Part shown: positions 10,036 through 19,006 of the stretch, piece after piece | Layout: every line of letters begins with the position of its first letter | Position numbering within the stretch: the first letter of the stretch is position 1 | Origin: Sorangium aterium | Lineage (GTDB): Bacteria; Myxococcota_A; Polyangia; Polyangiales; Polyangiaceae | DNA length: 64,000 bases | Assembly (NCBI RefSeq): GCF_028368935.1 | Contig: NZ_JAQNDK010000003.1 | Span: 372,001 to 436,000, forward strand | Direction of reading: 5' to 3' | Notes under the pieces: model-generated | What the model saw: only the letters and a program-made list of their open reading frames with translations | What the model was told of the DNA's origin: nothing | The model's database searches: none | Position numbers and translations under genes: made by a program

Positions 10036-10980
10036 TCAGGGTTCGCTGTGGACGCGCGGCGCGTCGGGGTACAGCGACCGGAGCCCGCGCCAGGCGACGT
10101 CGGCCGCGCTCTCCGCGGGCTCGGCGAGATCCCATTCCAGGTAGAGCTTGTCGCCGTCGTAGCAACCGAAGCTCGTCGACAGGCAAAGCAGCGGCTCGCG
10201 CTCGGTGGCATACCCCTCGCGCGCGACGTCGTGCCCGTAGATCGCCACGCGAGCGCCCGGGTCGATCGCGCGGAGGAAGGCATAGGCGCGGTCGCTCGAC
10301 GTGCTCCGCGCCCAGAGCAGCGCGCCGAGCGTCCCGTGCAGGCTCATCTCCGAGAGCGGTACGTCGAGGAACCCGTCGAGCGGGAGCCGATCGAGATCTT
10401 GCCGGCTCTGGATGCGGGCGTGCGGCGCCGCATGCAGCATGACCAGCCGGGCCGCGCGCGCGGCCGCCACGAACGGCCACCCGCGGAACCAGCTCCGCAT
10501 CGCCAGCGTGTCCTCCGGGCCGAGGAGGTCTTCCAGCCGCAGCGCCTCGTCCGGGAAGAATTTGGCCACCACCGGACCTCCCACGTGCGCGTGCTCGTGG
10601 TTGCCGAGCAGGTAGTGAACCCTGCCGGGGTGGCGTTCCGCGAGACTCCTCGCCTTTTTCAACAAGGTCACGGAATCGCCCCGGTAGAACGAGCCCAGGT
10701 AGTCGGGCCATTCACCTTCGTCGAGCTCGGGCCCGTGGACCAGGTCGCCCGTGATCACGAGGACCGCGCCGTCACGGCCGGTCGCCGCCCGCTCGAAGAT
10801 CTCGGCGATTCGCTCGAAATCCGCGACATTGCCCTGTAAATCGGTGGCGACGATGAGTCTGCCCCGATCAGGGAGGTCGACGACACGCTGCACGTCTCCA
10901 GCATAGCCGAACGTCCCTGCGTTCGCCTCGCGTGAACTGAGCCCATCCGACACGTGAACGCCGGCCGGCTGCCACGCCAT
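10036..10980 (-). CDS. Calcineurin-like metallophosphoesterase
   Basis: About 314 residues with the five-block di-metal phosphoesterase signature: VATDLQGN (D-x-x-G, with Gln in place of the usual His), ITGDLVHG, LLGNHEHAHVGG, MLHAAPHA and IYGHDVAREGY. Such enzymes hydrolyse phosphomonoesters or diesters, for example nucleotides or phosphoprotein Ser/Thr-P. The context (many Ser/Thr kinases) makes a PPP-type phosphatase tempting, but the sequence does not decide the substrate. ATG 10980 is preferred over an in-frame start at 11076, which would overlap the divergent pckG gene and add about 32 unconserved residues. Confidence 0.85.
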   Translation of the reverse strand: MAWQPAGVHVSDGLSSREANAGTFGYAGDVQRVVDLPDRGRLIVATDLQGNVADFERIAEIFERAATGRDGAVLVITGDLVHGPELDEGEWPDYLGSFYRGDSVTLLKKARSLAERHPGRVHYLLGNHEHAHVGGPVVAKFFPDEALRLEDLLGPEDTLAMRSWFRGWPFVAAARAARLVMLHAAPHARIQSRQDLDRLPLDGFLDVPLSEMSLHGTLGALLWARSTSSDRAYAFLRAIDPGARVAIYGHDVAREGYATEREPLLCLSTSFGCYDGDKLYLEWDLAEPAESAADVAWRGLRSLYPDAPRVHSEP

Positions 10981-11032
10981 GCCCTCTGCCAGAACATCCA
11001 GATTTGACGAAATACTACAATAGTACTGTGAC

Positions 11033-11061
11033 TTGGCGGAGGTTCTCGCTCGGGCTAGGCT
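11033..11061 (+). promoter_or_regulatory. Candidate sigma70-type promoter of pckG
   Basis: TTGGCG (11033-11038), a 17-nt spacer and TAGGCT (11056-11061) resemble -35 and -10 boxes. The ATG of pckG follows 9 nt later and no Shine-Dalgarno sequence is present, so transcription would begin about at the start codon (leaderless). An inverted repeat TACTA-CAA-TAGTA at 11013-11025 lies just upstream, between the two divergent genes, and could be an operator for either. Confidence 0.5.
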
Positions 11062-11070
11062 CGCAGTCGT

Positions 11071-12819
11071 ATGCAAAACCGGAAACTTTCAGCGTGGGTG
11101 GACGAGGTCGCCCATCAGACGCGGCCTGATCGGGTCGTCTTCTGTGACGGCTCCGAGGCGGAGAACCGAACGCTGATCCAGGGGATGCTGAGCGACGGTA
11201 CGCTCCTCGCGCTCGACGGGGAGAGATACCCCAACTGCTATCTTCACCGGAGCGACCCGACCGACGTCGCCCGGACTGAGCACCTCACGTTCATCTGCAC
11301 TCGCGACAAGGAAGACGCGGGCCCGACGAACAACTGGATGTCGCCGGACGAGGCCTCGCAGCGGGTCGGACGGCTGTTTGACGGGGCGATGAAGGGGCGG
11401 ACGATGTTCGTCGTCCCGTACCTGATGGGCCCAGTGGGATCGCCCTCGTCGAAGGTCGGAATCGAGATCACCGACAGCCCTTATGTCGTGGCGAGCATGC
11501 GGATCATGACCCGTATGGGCCGGGTCGCGCTCGATGCGCTGGGCAGCTCCGAGGACTTCTGCAGGGGGCTGCACTCGCTCGGGGACCTGAGCCCCGAGCG
11601 CCGCTTCGTCTGCCATTTCCCGGCGGAGCGGCTCATCTGGAGCGTCGGCTCCGGGTATGGGGGCAACGCGCTGCTCGGGAAGAAGTGTTTCGCGCTGCGC
11701 ATCGCGAGCACGATGGCGCGCGACGAAGGGTGGCTCGCGGAGCACATGCTCATCCTCGGCCTGGAGGACCCGGGAGGGCGGGTGACGTACGTCTGCGCGG
11801 CGTTCCCGAGCGCCTGCGGGAAGACGAACCTCGCCATGCTCGTGCCGCCGGCGTCCCAGAAGGGGTGGAAGGTGTGGACGGTCGGCGACGACATCGCCTG
11901 GCTGCGGATCGGCCGGGATGGCCGGCTCTGGGCGATCAACCCCGAGGCCGGCTTCTTCGGCGTGGCGCCGGGGACGAGCTCGAAGACGAACCCGAACGCC
12001 CTGGCGACGCTGGCCAGGAACTCGATCTTCACGAACGTGGCGCTCACGCCGGAGGGGACGCCGTGGTGGGAGGGCTTCGACGGTCCGGCGCCGCCGGTGC
12101 TCACCGACTGGAGGGGACGCCGATGGACGCCCGACAGCAAGGAGCCCGCGGCGCATCCCAACAGCCGGTTCACCGCGCCGGCCCGCCAGTGCCCGTCCAT
12201 CTCGACGGAGTTCGAGGCCGCAGCGGGCGTGCCCATCTCGGCCATCGTCTTCGGCGGACGGCGCGCGCGCCTCGCGCCGCTCGTCTGCGAGGCGCGCGGC
12301 TGGGCTCACGGCGTCTATCTGGGCGCGACGATGGCCTCGGAGACGACCGCGGCGGCCACCGGGAAGGTCGGGGTCGTCCGCCGGGACCCGATGGCGATGC
12401 GCCCCTTCTGCGGATACAACATGGGCGATTACTTCCGGCACTGGATCGAGCTCGGCGAGAACCACGCAGCGTTCCCGAAGATCTTCCACGTGAACTGGTT
12501 CCGGCAGGGCGAGGCGGGCGCGCTCCTCTGGCCAGGCTTCGGCGAGAACCTCCGTGTCCTCCGCTGGATCGTCGCGCGCGTGCGCGGGGAGGCGAAGGGA
12601 CGCGACACGGCGGTCGGGATCATGCCCGCGGACGGCGAGCTCGACACGAGCGGCCTCGGCGTGAACGACGAGACGATGCGCGAGCTCTTCGCGATCGATC
12701 GCGACGCGTGGCTGGAGGAGGCGCGCGATCGCGAGGCGTTCCTGGAGTCGTTCGGCGCGCGCATGCCCGAGGCGCTGCTCCGGCAGAACCGGGATCTCAT
12801 GGCCCGGATGCGCGCGTGA
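11071..12819 (+). CDS. pckG: Phosphoenolpyruvate carboxykinase (GTP)
   Basis: The 582-residue product is a full-length GTP-type PEPCK, which converts oxaloacetate and GTP to PEP, GDP and CO2 at the entry to gluconeogenesis. Diagnostic blocks are YPNCYLHRSDPTDVARTEH, MFVVPYLMGPVGSP, ITDSPYVVASMRIMTRMG and the kinase-1a loop FPSACGKTNLAML near residue 245 with its catalytic Cys. The metal and nucleotide region VGDDIAWLRIG, NPEAGFFGVAPGTS, FGGRRARLAPLV and FCGYNMGDYFRHW are also present. It stands alone, divergent from the phosphoesterase, with a promoter directly abutting the ATG. High confidence. Confidence 0.97.
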   Translation: MQNRKLSAWVDEVAHQTRPDRVVFCDGSEAENRTLIQGMLSDGTLLALDGERYPNCYLHRSDPTDVARTEHLTFICTRDKEDAGPTNNWMSPDEASQRVGRLFDGAMKGRTMFVVPYLMGPVGSPSSKVGIEITDSPYVVASMRIMTRMGRVALDALGSSEDFCRGLHSLGDLSPERRFVCHFPAERLIWSVGSGYGGNALLGKKCFALRIASTMARDEGWLAEHMLILGLEDPGGRVTYVCAAFPSACGKTNLAMLVPPASQKGWKVWTVGDDIAWLRIGRDGRLWAINPEAGFFGVAPGTSSKTNPNALATLARNSIFTNVALTPEGTPWWEGFDGPAPPVLTDWRGRRWTPDSKEPAAHPNSRFTAPARQCPSISTEFEAAAGVPISAIVFGGRRARLAPLVCEARGWAHGVYLGATMASETTAAATGKVGVVRRDPMAMRPFCGYNMGDYFRHWIELGENHAAFPKIFHVNWFRQGEAGALLWPGFGENLRVLRWIVARVRGEAKGRDTAVGIMPADGELDTSGLGVNDETMRELFAIDRDAWLEEARDREAFLESFGARMPEALLRQNRDLMARMRA

Positions 12820-13138
12820 GCTAGCGCGGTCGAGAGCGGTTCACACGCGGTTTACGCCTGATTCACGCCTGATTCACGCCACGCACCGCCGCGAGGCCCG
12901 GAACGGCCCCGGTCGAAGGCTCGCGGCGGCGACGCGCGAGCCCTGCCCAGGAGCATCCCGGCGCTCGAGCTCGACGCCAGGCCGTGCGGGCGCGCGGCCC
13001 AGGAAGAGTGACGCGCGCGCCCGCGCCGGCCCAGGAACCGACCTGCCCGTCCGCGCTGCGTGGCGAGAACGGTCGGGAATGTCTTGACGCCGGCGCAAGT
13101 AGGCCCACACAGTTCTTTCAAAGAATTCTGAAACTTTC
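12820..13138. other. Intergenic region with short direct repeats
   Basis: This 319-nt gap between pckG and the GbsR-type gene contains an 11-bp tandem repeat, ACGCCTGATTC twice (12854-12875) plus a partial third copy. The rest is GC-rich with only shadow ORFs on the minus strand. The last 25 nt hold the palindrome annotated separately. Confidence 0.55.
13116..13133. promoter_or_regulatory. Near-palindrome upstream of the GbsR-type gene, possible operator
   Basis: TTTCAAAGAATTCTGAAA is an almost perfect inverted repeat centred on GAATTC, ending 5 nt before the ATG at 13139. It is AT-rich in a very GC-rich neighbourhood. Position and symmetry suit an autoregulatory site for the MarR/GbsR-family protein encoded next; this is inference. 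Confidence 0.4.
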
Positions 13139-13696
13139 ATGAGCCACGCAAGCGACATCCATCGCCAGGCGGAGCTGCTCGCGGCGGACGCGATCGGCGA
13201 CGTGATCGAGCACTGGGGCTTCCGCCGGGTGCTCGGGCGGATCTGGACCGTCCTGTTCATCGAGGGCGGAGCCCTCGCCGCCGCCGAGATCGGCGAGCGG
13301 CTGCAGGTTTCCTCCGGCGCAATGAGTATGTCGCTGACAGAATTGCAAAGGTGGGGTGTAGTACGAAGAGTATGGAAACCGGGAGAGCGGAAGGAGTTCT
13401 TCGAGGCCGAGACGGACTTCTGGAAGATGATTTCCAAAGTGTTCGCCGAGCGCGAGCGGCTGATCGCCGACTCCGTGAGGGAGCGCCTCGAGCGGGCTTC
13501 GGCGCTGCTGGAAGGCCTGCCTCCGACCGAAGCCGCCCGGTTCAGCCTCGATCGGGTGGAGCGGCTCCTCTCGTTCGTGATCGTCGCGCAAGCGGCGCTC
13601 GACGGGTTCATCAAGAGCAGGACCGTGGATTTCTCGCGGTTCGGGGATCTGGTCCGGTTCCCCATCCGCGCCGTGCGTTCCCGGCGAGGCGCCTAG
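13139..13696 (+). CDS. GbsR/MarR-family transcriptional regulator
   Basis: The 185-residue protein has the GbsR-type winged helix-turn-helix: GRIWTVLFIEGGALAAAEIGERLQVSSGAMSMSLTELQRWGVVRRVWKPGERKEFFEAE spread over residues 33-90. The helical C-terminal half (SKVFAERERLIADSVRERLERASALL) likely dimerises. GbsR proteins typically respond to small ligands such as choline or to membrane state. It precedes the isoprenoid/menaquinone run in the same direction by about 90 nt, so it may control it. No ligand is evident. Confidence 0.85.
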   Translation: MSHASDIHRQAELLAADAIGDVIEHWGFRRVLGRIWTVLFIEGGALAAAEIGERLQVSSGAMSMSLTELQRWGVVRRVWKPGERKEFFEAETDFWKMISKVFAERERLIADSVRERLERASALLEGLPPTEAARFSLDRVERLLSFVIVAQAALDGFIKSRTVDFSRFGDLVRFPIRAVRSRRGA

Positions 13697-13787
13697 CGGG
13701 ACCGTGATTTCGGAGAGCTCGACCGTCACGGGGGGCCCCGCGCGGTGCGGGGCGCAGCGTGCGCTCGTGCTTCCAGGTGGAGATGGG

Positions 13788-14864
13788 ATGACTGCGACTA
13801 CAACGTTTACTGGGACGGTCCAGCGGAGCGATGTCGTCTCGAGCCTCGGAGGCATGTGCGCTGGGCGAGGGCTCGACGCGCTCGCCGCGCGCCTCGCGGA
13901 GCTGAGGCGCCTGCTCGACGGGGACCTCGTCGACATCGAGGGCGAGATCGCGAAGGTCGGGCTGGACGGCGAGACGCCGGCGCACCGGAGCGCACGGCAC
14001 CTGCTCGGCCTGAACGGCAAGCGGCTGCGGCCCATCTGCGTCGCGCTGGCCTCCCACATCGGGAGCGGCTTCAACGACGCCGCGCGGACGTTCGCGGTAG
14101 CGGTCGAGCTGGTCCACAACGCGACGCTGCTGCACGACGACGTCGTCGACCTCGGCGATCGCCGGCGAGGCGCGGACGCGGCGCGGGTCATCTACGGCAA
14201 CGCCGCCTCGATCTTCGGCGGCGACTACCTCCTGCTCGACGCGCTCTCCAAGATCCAGGCGGTCGGCATGACCGACGTGCTCGAGCGGGTGCTCCTCGTG
14301 ATCAAGGAGATGGTCGTCGCCGAGGCGCTCCAGCTCGCGTCGCGGGGCCGCGTGCGCACGAGCACGGGCGAGTACTTCCAGATCGTCGACGGCAAGACGG
14401 CGTCGCTGTTCCGCTGGGCGATGTTCGCAGGGGCGCGCGCGGGCGGCGTGAGCGAGCCGCTCTGCAAGGCGCTCGAGAGCTTCGGGACGAGCCTCGGGGT
14501 CGCGTTCCAGCTCGTCGACGATGTCCTCGACTTCGCGGGCGACCCGGAGGCGACCGGCAAGGCGCTGCTCACGGACCTGCGCGAGGGCAAGATGACGTAC
14601 CCGCTGCTCCTCGCGATGGAGCGCGACCGCGAGCTCACGCCCGCCCTCGAGGCGCACTGCGCGTCCGAGGACACGGCCGTCGAGCCGGAGCTCGGCCGGC
14701 GCATCGCGCAGATCATGGTCGAGGAGCGCGTCGTGGACGACTGCCTCGAGCTCGCGTCCCGGCTCTGCGGGGACGCGGTGCGGAGCATCGAGCCGCTCCC
14801 GGAGAGCCCGGCGAAGGCGGCGCTGGAGGGGGTCGCGATGTCGACGCCCCGGCGGAGGCGGTGA
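13788..14864 (+). CDS. Polyprenyl diphosphate synthase (trans-isoprenyl)
   Basis: About 358 residues. It shows both Asp-rich motifs of the chain-elongating trans-prenyltransferases, LLHDDVVDLGDRRRG and FQLVDDVLDFAGD, with GKRLRP near the first and LREGKMTYPLLLA after the second. Such enzymes add isopentenyl units to make the C30-C50 side chain, here most likely the menaquinone tail, given menA and the other men genes downstream. ATG 13788 is preferred because AGGTGGAG precedes it and the in-frame GTG at 13704 adds an unconserved stretch. First gene of the run. Confidence 0.92.
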   Translation: MTATTTFTGTVQRSDVVSSLGGMCAGRGLDALAARLAELRRLLDGDLVDIEGEIAKVGLDGETPAHRSARHLLGLNGKRLRPICVALASHIGSGFNDAARTFAVAVELVHNATLLHDDVVDLGDRRRGADAARVIYGNAASIFGGDYLLLDALSKIQAVGMTDVLERVLLVIKEMVVAEALQLASRGRVRTSTGEYFQIVDGKTASLFRWAMFAGARAGGVSEPLCKALESFGTSLGVAFQLVDDVLDFAGDPEATGKALLTDLREGKMTYPLLLAMERDRELTPALEAHCASEDTAVEPELGRRIAQIMVEERVVDDCLELASRLCGDAVRSIEPLPESPAKAALEGVAMSTPRRRR

Positions 14865-14935
14865 GCGGCGATGACGAACCCCTTGATGCAGTGCGCGGAG
14901 CGCGCGCTTCTCTCGCGAGCGCGCGGAGACACCCG

Positions 14936-16210
14936 ATGAGCCAACACGTGTCCAGCCGGATCAGCGGCTTCTACAAGCGGTGCCTCGAGGAGCGGCTCAG
15001 CGCGATCCAGGCGCTCGGCCTGCTCGACGACGAGGCGCTCGCGCACCTCGCCAGCGGGGGAGGGCTGCCGACGGCGGTGGCCGATCGGATGTGCGAGAAC
15101 GTCATCGCGACGCACGCGCTCCCGCTCGGCCTGGCGCTGAACTTCCGCGTGAACCAGCGCGACGTGCTGGTGCCGATGGCGGTGGAGGAGCCGAGCGTCA
15201 TCGCCGCAGCGTCGAACGCGGCGCGCATGGTCCGGCGGTCGGGCGGCTTCTCGGGCGAGGCGGACCCGCCGATCATGACCGCCCAGGTCCAGCTCGACGA
15301 CGTGCCGGACGCGGAGGCGGCCGCGGGCCGGCTGGAGGCGGCCCGCGCGAGCCTGCTCGCGGCCGGGGACGCGGCCATCCCCAGGATGGTGGCGCGCGGC
15401 GGCGGCTGCCGCGATCTCGAGGTGCGCGTCCTCTCGGCGGAGCTCGGCGTGCTCGTCGTGCACCTCTACGTCGAGGTCGGCGACGCCATGGGAGCGAACC
15501 TCGTCGACACCGTGGCGGAGGCGGTGGCGCCGCTCGTGCAGCGCATCGCCGGCGGGACGCTGGGCCTGCGGATCCTCTCCAACCTGACCGTCCGCCGCCT
15601 CGTCCGGGTGACGGCCACCGTGACGGACGACGCGCTCGGGGGCGCGGACGTGGCGAGCGGCATCGCGCGGGCGAGCCGCTTCGCGGAGCTCGATCCGTAC
15701 CGGGCGACGACCCACAACAAGGGCTTCATGAACGGGCTCGACGCGGCCGCGGTGGCGCTCGGGCAGGACTTCCGCGCCATCGAGGCGGGCGCGCACGCGT
15801 ACGCGTCGCTCGGCGGCCGGTACCGGCCGCTCAGCACGTGGGAGCGCATCCCCGACGGGCTCGTGGGGCGCGCGGAGCTGCCGCTCGCCGTCGGCACGGT
15901 GGGCGGCGCGACCGAGGTGCACGCCGGCGTGCGCGCCGCGCTGCAGCTCGTGGGCGCGAAGAGCGCGCGCGAGCTCGCGGTGGTGCTGGCGTCCGTCGGG
16001 CTGGCGTCCAACCTGGCGGCGCTGCGCGCGCTCGCGAGCGAGGGCATCCAGCGAGGCCACATGCGGCTCCACGAGCGGAAGCGCGCGCTCGGCGTCACGT
16101 CCACAGCGGGCGGGGAGGCCGCCGGGCCGGCGTCCGGCGACGGCAAGCGGTTCGCCGCAGAGCGAGCCGAGGCGCCGCGCGCGGCGCACCAGGCGGGAGG
16201 CGGAACATGA
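14936..16210 (+). CDS. mvaA: HMG-CoA reductase, class II
   Basis: The 424-residue product matches class II (Pseudomonas mevalonii-type) HMG-CoA reductase, which interconverts HMG-CoA and mevalonate. Catalytic Glu lies in ENVIATHALPLGLALNF, Lys in TTHNKGFMNG, Asp in GQDFRAIEAGAHAYA and His near the C-terminus in GIQRGHMRLHER. DAMGAN is the nucleotide-binding motif. VLVPMAVEEPSVIAAAS is also diagnostic. In this setting, downstream of a polyprenyl synthase and overlapping menG by ATGA, it probably supplies mevalonate for isoprenoids rather than degrading it; myxobacteria are known to use the mevalonate pathway. Cofactor preference cannot be told from sequence alone. Confidence 0.95.
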   Translation: MSQHVSSRISGFYKRCLEERLSAIQALGLLDDEALAHLASGGGLPTAVADRMCENVIATHALPLGLALNFRVNQRDVLVPMAVEEPSVIAAASNAARMVRRSGGFSGEADPPIMTAQVQLDDVPDAEAAAGRLEAARASLLAAGDAAIPRMVARGGGCRDLEVRVLSAELGVLVVHLYVEVGDAMGANLVDTVAEAVAPLVQRIAGGTLGLRILSNLTVRRLVRVTATVTDDALGGADVASGIARASRFAELDPYRATTHNKGFMNGLDAAAVALGQDFRAIEAGAHAYASLGGRYRPLSTWERIPDGLVGRAELPLAVGTVGGATEVHAGVRAALQLVGAKSARELAVVLASVGLASNLAALRALASEGIQRGHMRLHERKRALGVTSTAGGEAAGPASGDGKRFAAERAEAPRAAHQAGGGT

Positions 16211-16938
16211 GCGACGCGAGCCAGGATCAGGCGCCGCGCGGCGGGCGCCGCTTCGGCACGGGCGAGATGTTCGACGGCATCGCCGAGCGGTACGATCTCC
16301 TGAACCGGGTCATCTCGCTGGGGCTCGATCAGGGCTGGCGGCGGCGCGCGGTGCGCTCGCTCGAGCTCTCGCCCGGCGCGACGGTGCTCGACCTGGCGAC
16401 GGGCACCGCCGATCTCGCGATCGCGATCGCGCGGGAGCACGACGTGCGGGTCATCGGCGTCGATCCGTCGCAGGGGATGCTGGGCGTCGGCCGCCGGAAG
16501 GTAGAGGCCGCGGGGCTCGCCGGGCGGATCGATCTCGAGGTCGGCGACGCGCAGCAGCTCGGGCTCGGCGACGCGAGCGTCGACGCCATCTCGATGGCGT
16601 TCGGGATCCGCAACGTCCCGGATCGCGCGCGAGCGCTCCGCGAGATGGCGCGCGTCACGCGGCCCGGGGGGCGCATCGCGATCCTCGAGCTCAGCGAGCC
16701 GCGCAGCGGGCTCATGGGCAAGCTCGCGCGCTTCCACATCCACACGGTCGTGCCGTACGTGGGCGGCGCGATCTCGGGCAAGGACGAGTACCGGTACCTG
16801 CAGGACTCGATCGCGAGGTTCCCGCCGCCGGACGAGTTCGCGGAGCTGATGCGCGGCGCGGGGCTGCGCGTGCTCCGCGTGGAGCCGCTCACGATGGGCG
16901 TCGTGTGCCTCTTCGTCGCGACGCCCGAGGGGGCCTGA
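16207..16938 (+). CDS. menG: Demethylmenaquinone methyltransferase
   Basis: The 243-residue SAM-dependent methyltransferase of the UbiE/MenG family performs the last step of menaquinone synthesis. Family signatures are MFDGIAERYDLLNRVISLGLDQGWRRRAV, split around residues 21-49, then VLDLATGTADLAIAIA (SAM site), FGIRNVPDRARALREMARV and EYRYLQDSIARFPPPDEFAELM. It overlaps the stop codon of the reductase gene (ATGA), indicating translational coupling, and menD follows after about 30 nt. The men context favours MenG over UbiE. Confidence 0.95.
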   Translation: MSDASQDQAPRGGRRFGTGEMFDGIAERYDLLNRVISLGLDQGWRRRAVRSLELSPGATVLDLATGTADLAIAIAREHDVRVIGVDPSQGMLGVGRRKVEAAGLAGRIDLEVGDAQQLGLGDASVDAISMAFGIRNVPDRARALREMARVTRPGGRIAILELSEPRSGLMGKLARFHIHTVVPYVGGAISGKDEYRYLQDSIARFPPPDEFAELMRGAGLRVLRVEPLTMGVVCLFVATPEGA

Positions 16939-16971
16939 CGTGCGCGCGAGAGAGGGCCTCGGGGGGCGGTG

Positions 16972-18816
16972 ATGGGCGGGTCGAACCTCCACTCTGCCTG
17001 GGCGCAGCTGTTCGTCCGCGCGCTCGCGCAGGCCGGGGTGCGCGACGTGGTCCTCTGCCCCGGCTCGCGCTCCACGCCGCTCGCGATCGCGGCGATGGAG
17101 AGCGAGGAGGTGCGCTGCCAGAGCGTCGTCGACGAGCGCGCCGCCGCGTTCTTCGCGCTCGGGCAGGCGCGCGTCACCGGCCGGCCCAGCGTCTTCGTCT
17201 GCACCTCGGGCACCGCCGGCGCGCACGCGCTCCCGGCGATCATCGAGGCGCACCAGAGCTTCACCCCGTTCATCGCGATCACGGCCGACCGCCCGTGGGA
17301 GCTCGCCGACGCCGCGGCCTCGCAGACCATCGATCAGACCAAGCTCTTCGGCGACCATGTCCGTCACTTCGCCGAGCTCGGGCTGCCGGATCCGTCGCCC
17401 CTCGCGATGCGCGCGGCGGCGCGCATCGCGGCCCAGGCGGTCGCGCGCGCGCTCTCGCCGACGCCGGGCCCGGTCCACATCAACGCGCGCTTCCGCAAGC
17501 CGCTCGAGCCGGTCGACGCGGCCGGGCCCGAGCCATGGCAGGCGGAGTGGGAGGCGCTGATGCGCCGCGGCGGCACGCGGGTCGTGTCGGCCCGCGCCGG
17601 GGTCGATGGGCGCGCGATCGAGGAGATCGCCGCGCGCTGCGCGCGCGCGGAGCGGGGGCTCATCGTGTGCGGCCCCGCCCAGAGCCGAGAGGACGACGCG
17701 CGCGCGCGCCGCGCGGTGCTCGCGCTCTCGCGCGCGACGGGCTTCCCTGTGCTCGCCGAGGGCACGAGCCAGATCTGCTTCGGCGGCCTCGCCGAGGGCG
17801 TCGTGATGCCGGCGTCGTTCGATTCGTTCCTCCGCGCGCCCGAGTTCCGCGCGGCGAACGCGCCCGACCTCATCCTCGAGCTCGGCGCCCCGCCGACATC
17901 GGCCGGGTACGCGACCTACATCGCCGAGCACGCGAGCGCCCGCCGCGTCGTCGTGTCCTCGCACGGCTGGAACGACCCGACGAGCGCCGCGGCCGCCCTC
18001 GTCATGGGCGAGCCCGTGGAGGTGTGCGAGGCGCTCGCGGCGCGCCTCGCCGGGGCGGCGCTGAGCCTGGGGCGCGGGCGGCGGGACTGGGCCGCGACGT
18101 TCGCGCGCGCCGGCGAGATCGCGGCGGCGCACGCCGCGCGCGCTTGCGCCGGGGACGAGCTGACGGAGGGCGCCGTCGCCCGGATGGTGGCCAGCGCGTG
18201 CCCGGCAGGCTCGCTGCTCGCGATCGGCAACAGCATGCCGGTGCGCGACCTCGATACGTACTGCCCGCCATCGGCGCGCGCGCTGCGCGTGCTGCACCAG
18301 CGCGGGGCGAGCGGGATCGACGGCCTGGTGTCGGGGGCGGCCGGCGCCCGCGTGGCCGCCGCCGCGCCGGTCACGTTGATGCTCGGCGATCTCAGCCTGC
18401 TGCACGATCTGACCGGGCTGCTCCTCGCGGCGAAGGCGGCGGGCGACGGCCGAGCGCCGCTCGTCATCGTGGTGGTCCAGAACGACGGCGGCCGCATCTT
18501 CGAGCACCTCCCCATCGCCAGGCGCGGCGCCGAGCTGCTCGAGCGGTGCTTCACCATGCCGCAGCACCTCGATTTCGCGCCCGCGGCGGCGATGTTCGGG
18601 CTCGGCTACGAGCGCGCCGGGACCGCCGGAGATCTCGCCCGCGCGCTCGCCGCTGCATACCAGCGGATGGGCGCGACGCTGATCGAGGCGGTGGTGCCGC
18701 CCCACGACGGCGCCGCCCGCGTGGCGCGGCTCTGGTCCGACGTCCGCCGCGACGTCGCGGCCCTGGTCAGCGCGCCGGCCGCGGAGGGGGCGGCGGCCGA
18801 TCTGCAGTCTCCATGA
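16972..18816 (+). CDS. menD: SEPHCHC synthase (2-oxoglutarate decarboxylase/synthase)
   Basis: A 614-residue thiamine-diphosphate enzyme that joins isochorismate and 2-oxoglutarate in menaquinone synthesis. VVLCPGSRSTPLAIAAM, VVDERAAAFFALGQA with the activating Glu, TSGTAGAHALPAIIEA and ITADRPWELADAAASQTIDQ are MenD hallmarks. The C-terminal ThDP-binding motif runs from LMLGDLSLLHD to QNDGGRIFEHLP. ATG 16972 is used; GTG 16969 is directly adjacent. Confidence 0.96.
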   Translation: MGGSNLHSAWAQLFVRALAQAGVRDVVLCPGSRSTPLAIAAMESEEVRCQSVVDERAAAFFALGQARVTGRPSVFVCTSGTAGAHALPAIIEAHQSFTPFIAITADRPWELADAAASQTIDQTKLFGDHVRHFAELGLPDPSPLAMRAAARIAAQAVARALSPTPGPVHINARFRKPLEPVDAAGPEPWQAEWEALMRRGGTRVVSARAGVDGRAIEEIAARCARAERGLIVCGPAQSREDDARARRAVLALSRATGFPVLAEGTSQICFGGLAEGVVMPASFDSFLRAPEFRAANAPDLILELGAPPTSAGYATYIAEHASARRVVVSSHGWNDPTSAAAALVMGEPVEVCEALAARLAGAALSLGRGRRDWAATFARAGEIAAAHAARACAGDELTEGAVARMVASACPAGSLLAIGNSMPVRDLDTYCPPSARALRVLHQRGASGIDGLVSGAAGARVAAAAPVTLMLGDLSLLHDLTGLLLAAKAAGDGRAPLVIVVVQNDGGRIFEHLPIARRGAELLERCFTMPQHLDFAPAAAMFGLGYERAGTAGDLARALAAAYQRMGATLIEAVVPPHDGAARVARLWSDVRRDVAALVSAPAAEGAAADLQSP

Positions 18817-18865
18817 GCGGCGCGCGCGCCGAGAACCCCGAGCTTGCCGAGAGGGATCCACGATC

Positions 18866-19006
18866 ATGAACCAGGTCAACGCGAACACGAGTCCCGCACC
18901 CGACGTCGTCGCGCGCGGCGCGTCCGGCGGCGACGCCGCGCAGCGCGGGAGCGCTCGCGCCGCCGCGGGAGCGCGCGGGCTCCGCGAGCCGGGGAGGGGA
19001 TCGTGA
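18866..19006 (+). CDS. Possible 46-residue ORF between menD and menA
   Basis: ATG 18866 follows a GAGAGGGAT ribosome-binding-like stretch. The frame codes for [18 protein letters not shown] and then an Ala/Arg/Gly-rich tail, and its TGA overlaps the GTG of menA. It has no recognised domain and is compositionally like random GC-rich sequence after the first 15 codons. It could serve only to couple menD and menA translation. Low confidence that it is a functional protein. Confidence 0.25.
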   Translation: MNQVNANTSPAPDVVARGASGGDAAQRGSARAAAGARGLREPGRGS

